From contig NZ_GG697130.1 of the NCBI RefSeq assembly GCF_000160575.1, positions 107,076-171,075 on the forward strand: a DNA stretch of 64,000 nucleotides, in the 5' to 3' direction. Source of the stretch: Weissella paramesenteroides ATCC 33313. GTDB taxonomy: Bacteria; Bacillota; Bacilli; Lactobacillales; Lactobacillaceae. Shown here one piece after another: positions 62,693 through 64,000 of this stretch. Position 1 is the stretch's first letter, and every line of letters begins with the position of its first letter. Under the pieces are notes generated by a model that ran no database searches, was not told the DNA's origin, and saw nothing but the letters and a program-made list of their open reading frames with translations. The position numbers were made by a program, and so were the translations under genes.

Positions 62693-63538
62693 CTAAGGAA
62701 TAGCAACACTTACAACCGGAATATTATTAAAATCAGTTGCTGGTTTGATATAAATTTTCTTTGACAACCCATAGTTATCACTTCCAACCTTCTCAACCTT
62801 ACCAACATACAATCCAGATGGTGTTATACCACCAAGTCCACTAGTTGTAACCAAATCACCTTTCTTAACTGAGACACTTGATGTAATTTGACCCATCACA
62901 ATCAGATTTTTAGATTGATTAAAACTAGTTATAATCCCATCGACTGTTTCTCCGGCACTGTTTTGCACACGAATAGCAAATCGATCTGAAACTTGGCTAT
63001 TGTCTGATAGAAGTTCAACCTTGGCATTGGTTGTATTTACTTGAGTAATCCGTCCAATAAGGCCACCAGAACCCATCACAGATAGTCCCTTTTTCAGTCC
63101 CGCATTGGTACCTTTATCAATAATCAACTGCGTTTGCCAATTACTTGGTGACCGTGATGTAACAACCGCATTAACAACCTTATAATCTGTCAATGTGTCG
63201 CTTATTTTAAGTTGATCTTTTAATGCACGATTTTCTTGTTGCAAGACTTGCAACTGAACTTTTGTCTGAGCTAAATCATCAACCTTTTTAGTTAATCGAT
63301 CATTTTCTTGGTAGGTATTCATCAACTCATCAATTGAATCAAAGCCACCTTTAATTGCTCTTATTGGGGCATTCACAATATTAGAAGTCCAACCTGATAC
63401 ATCCGAGATAACTCGGACTGGCAAAGAAGGTTCTTTTTCTGAATTGTGGGCACGTGCACCTAATGTGATTGCACCAATCGCCACAATGACAACAATGACA
63501 CCAATCACTAGCCGACGTGATGTAAAGATATTCTTCAT
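62693..63538 (-). CDS. mreC: Rod shape-determining protein MreC
   Basis: Bitopic scaffold of the elongation complex. Basic start and one membrane helix (about 10-28, RLVIGVIVVIVAIGAI), then a coiled coil (about 70-105, including QVLQQENRALKDQL). Two beta-barrel domains follow, with VVTSRSPSNW, LIIDKGTNAGLKKG and VTTSGLGG, all family motifs. Start at 63538 (MKNIF), 10 bases after GAAAGG, giving 281 residues. Confidence 0.95.
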   Translation of the reverse strand: MKNIFTSRRLVIGVIVVIVAIGAITLGARAHNSEKEPSLPVRVISDVSGWTSNIVNAPIRAIKGGFDSIDELMNTYQENDRLTKKVDDLAQTKVQLQVLQQENRALKDQLKISDTLTDYKVVNAVVTSRSPSNWQTQLIIDKGTNAGLKKGLSVMGSGGLIGRITQVNTTNAKVELLSDNSQVSDRFAIRVQNSAGETVDGIITSFNQSKNLIVMGQITSSVSVKKGDLVTTSGLGGITPSGLYVGKVEKVGSDNYGLSKKIYIKPATDFNNIPVVSVAIP

Positions 63539-63615
63539 CTTAAACATGCCTTTCGTTTATCTTGTTTTATCATACTACATGAGCTTTTACCTATCAATTC
63601 TAGCATGTATGAATA

Positions 63616-63644
63616 AACTACCCTGAAAATAACGGCAGGTAGTT
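63616..63644 (-). terminator. Weak hairpin between mreB and mreC
   Basis: AACTACC-CTG pairs with CAG-GTAGTT with one bulged base; the minus strand continues TTATTC. It may reduce readthrough from mreB to mreC. Confidence 0.3.
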
Positions 63645-63664
63645 ACTACTTTACAAGTTTCGGC

Positions 63665-64000
63665 TTAATTATTTTTTAAAACATCAATTGACTTTAAAGC
63701 TTCACCTGTACCAATAACAACCGCATCTAATGGTTCTGGTGCAACAAAGACCGGCACTTTGGTTGCCTCTGCAATCACTTCATCTAAATGAGCTAATTGC
63801 GCACCACCACCAGTCAAGACAATACCACGGTCAATAACATCAGCAGCAATTTCAGGAGATGTTTCTTCCAAAGTTTCTTTAATAGCAACAATCACTTCAG
63901 CAATAACATCTTTAATAGCATCAGCAACATCACTCGCCTTAATTTCAATCGTCTTTGGCAAACCAGTTACCAAATCTCTTCCGCGTGCAGTGGTACCTTC
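63665..64000 (-). CDS. mreB: Rod shape protein MreB, C-terminal part (runs off the window)
   Basis: The last 111 residues of the actin-like filament protein that guides lateral wall synthesis. Visible motifs are GRDLVTGLPKTIEI and IVLTGGGAQLAHLDEVI, the second being the adenosine motif of the actin fold, and VPVFVAPEPLDAVVIGTGEAL (core PLDAVVIGTG). The start lies beyond the window. mreC follows 126 bases later. Confidence 0.96.
   Translation of the reverse strand, partial: EGTTARGRDLVTGLPKTIEIKASDVADAIKDVIAEVIVAIKETLEETSPEIAADVIDRGIVLTGGGAQLAHLDEVIAEATKVPVFVAPEPLDAVVIGTGEALKSIDVLKNN

Overview
The window is a low-GC, gene-dense bacterial chromosome segment from a Gram-positive coccus or short rod of the order Lactobacillales, most likely Leuconostocaceae (Leuconostoc or a close relative). 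The reasons are the gene order (mraZ-rsmH-ftsL-pbp-mraY-murD-murG-ftsQ-ftsA-ftsZ-sepF-ylmG-ylmH-divIVA, rnc-smc-ftsY, comG-methyltransferase-ackA), a short pyruvate kinase without a C-terminal PEP-utiliser domain, T-box and lysine leaders, and AT-rich intergenic DNA. Genus is an inference; no rRNA is present. Nearly all genes lie on the minus strand, so blocks are transcribed from high to low coordinates. Only two genes (56055-56702 and 62005-62631) are on the plus strand.

Layout from left to right. 1-6036: ftsY (5' part only, with a Glu-Thr hexanucleotide repeat), smc, rnc, acpP and plsX, linking phospholipid precursor synthesis with RNA processing and chromosome segregation. 6133-10681: recG, fatty acid kinase fakA, an Asp23 protein and rpmB. 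10804-20577: a run priA-fmt-rsmB-stp-stkP-rsgA-rpe-thiN covering replication restart, translation initiation, rRNA methylation, PASTA-kinase signalling and ribosome assembly. 20731-26592: ackA, an adenine-methyltransferase-like gene and the comG competence pseudopilus operon, in which ComGA and ComGB are joined in one reading frame and comGE lacks a normal start codon. 26712-36245: a purine permease with a structured leader, yebC, recD2, a TPR protein, a histidine phosphatase and T-box-controlled ileS.

36228-49716 is the complete division and cell-wall cluster, headed by mraZ with a five-box MraZ operator. 50128-53791 holds a small membrane protein, rsmE, prmA and pyk. 54132-55925 is an amino acid permease behind a lysine riboswitch. 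56055-58535 holds a plus-strand membrane protein and fhs. 58764-61229 is an amino acid ABC transporter behind a T-box, probably for histidine. 61232-64000 holds mreD, an alpha-carbonic anhydrase on the opposite strand, mreC and the end of mreB.

Most of the window is conserved housekeeping DNA. The points that deserve a second look are the ComGA-ComGB fusion, the start of comGE, the attenuator-like leader of the purine permease, two MraZ box arrays of opposite orientation, the carbonic anhydrase that splits mreBC from mreD, and an IleRS that has lost its zinc cysteines. I found no insertion sequence, prophage, CRISPR array, tRNA or rRNA gene.
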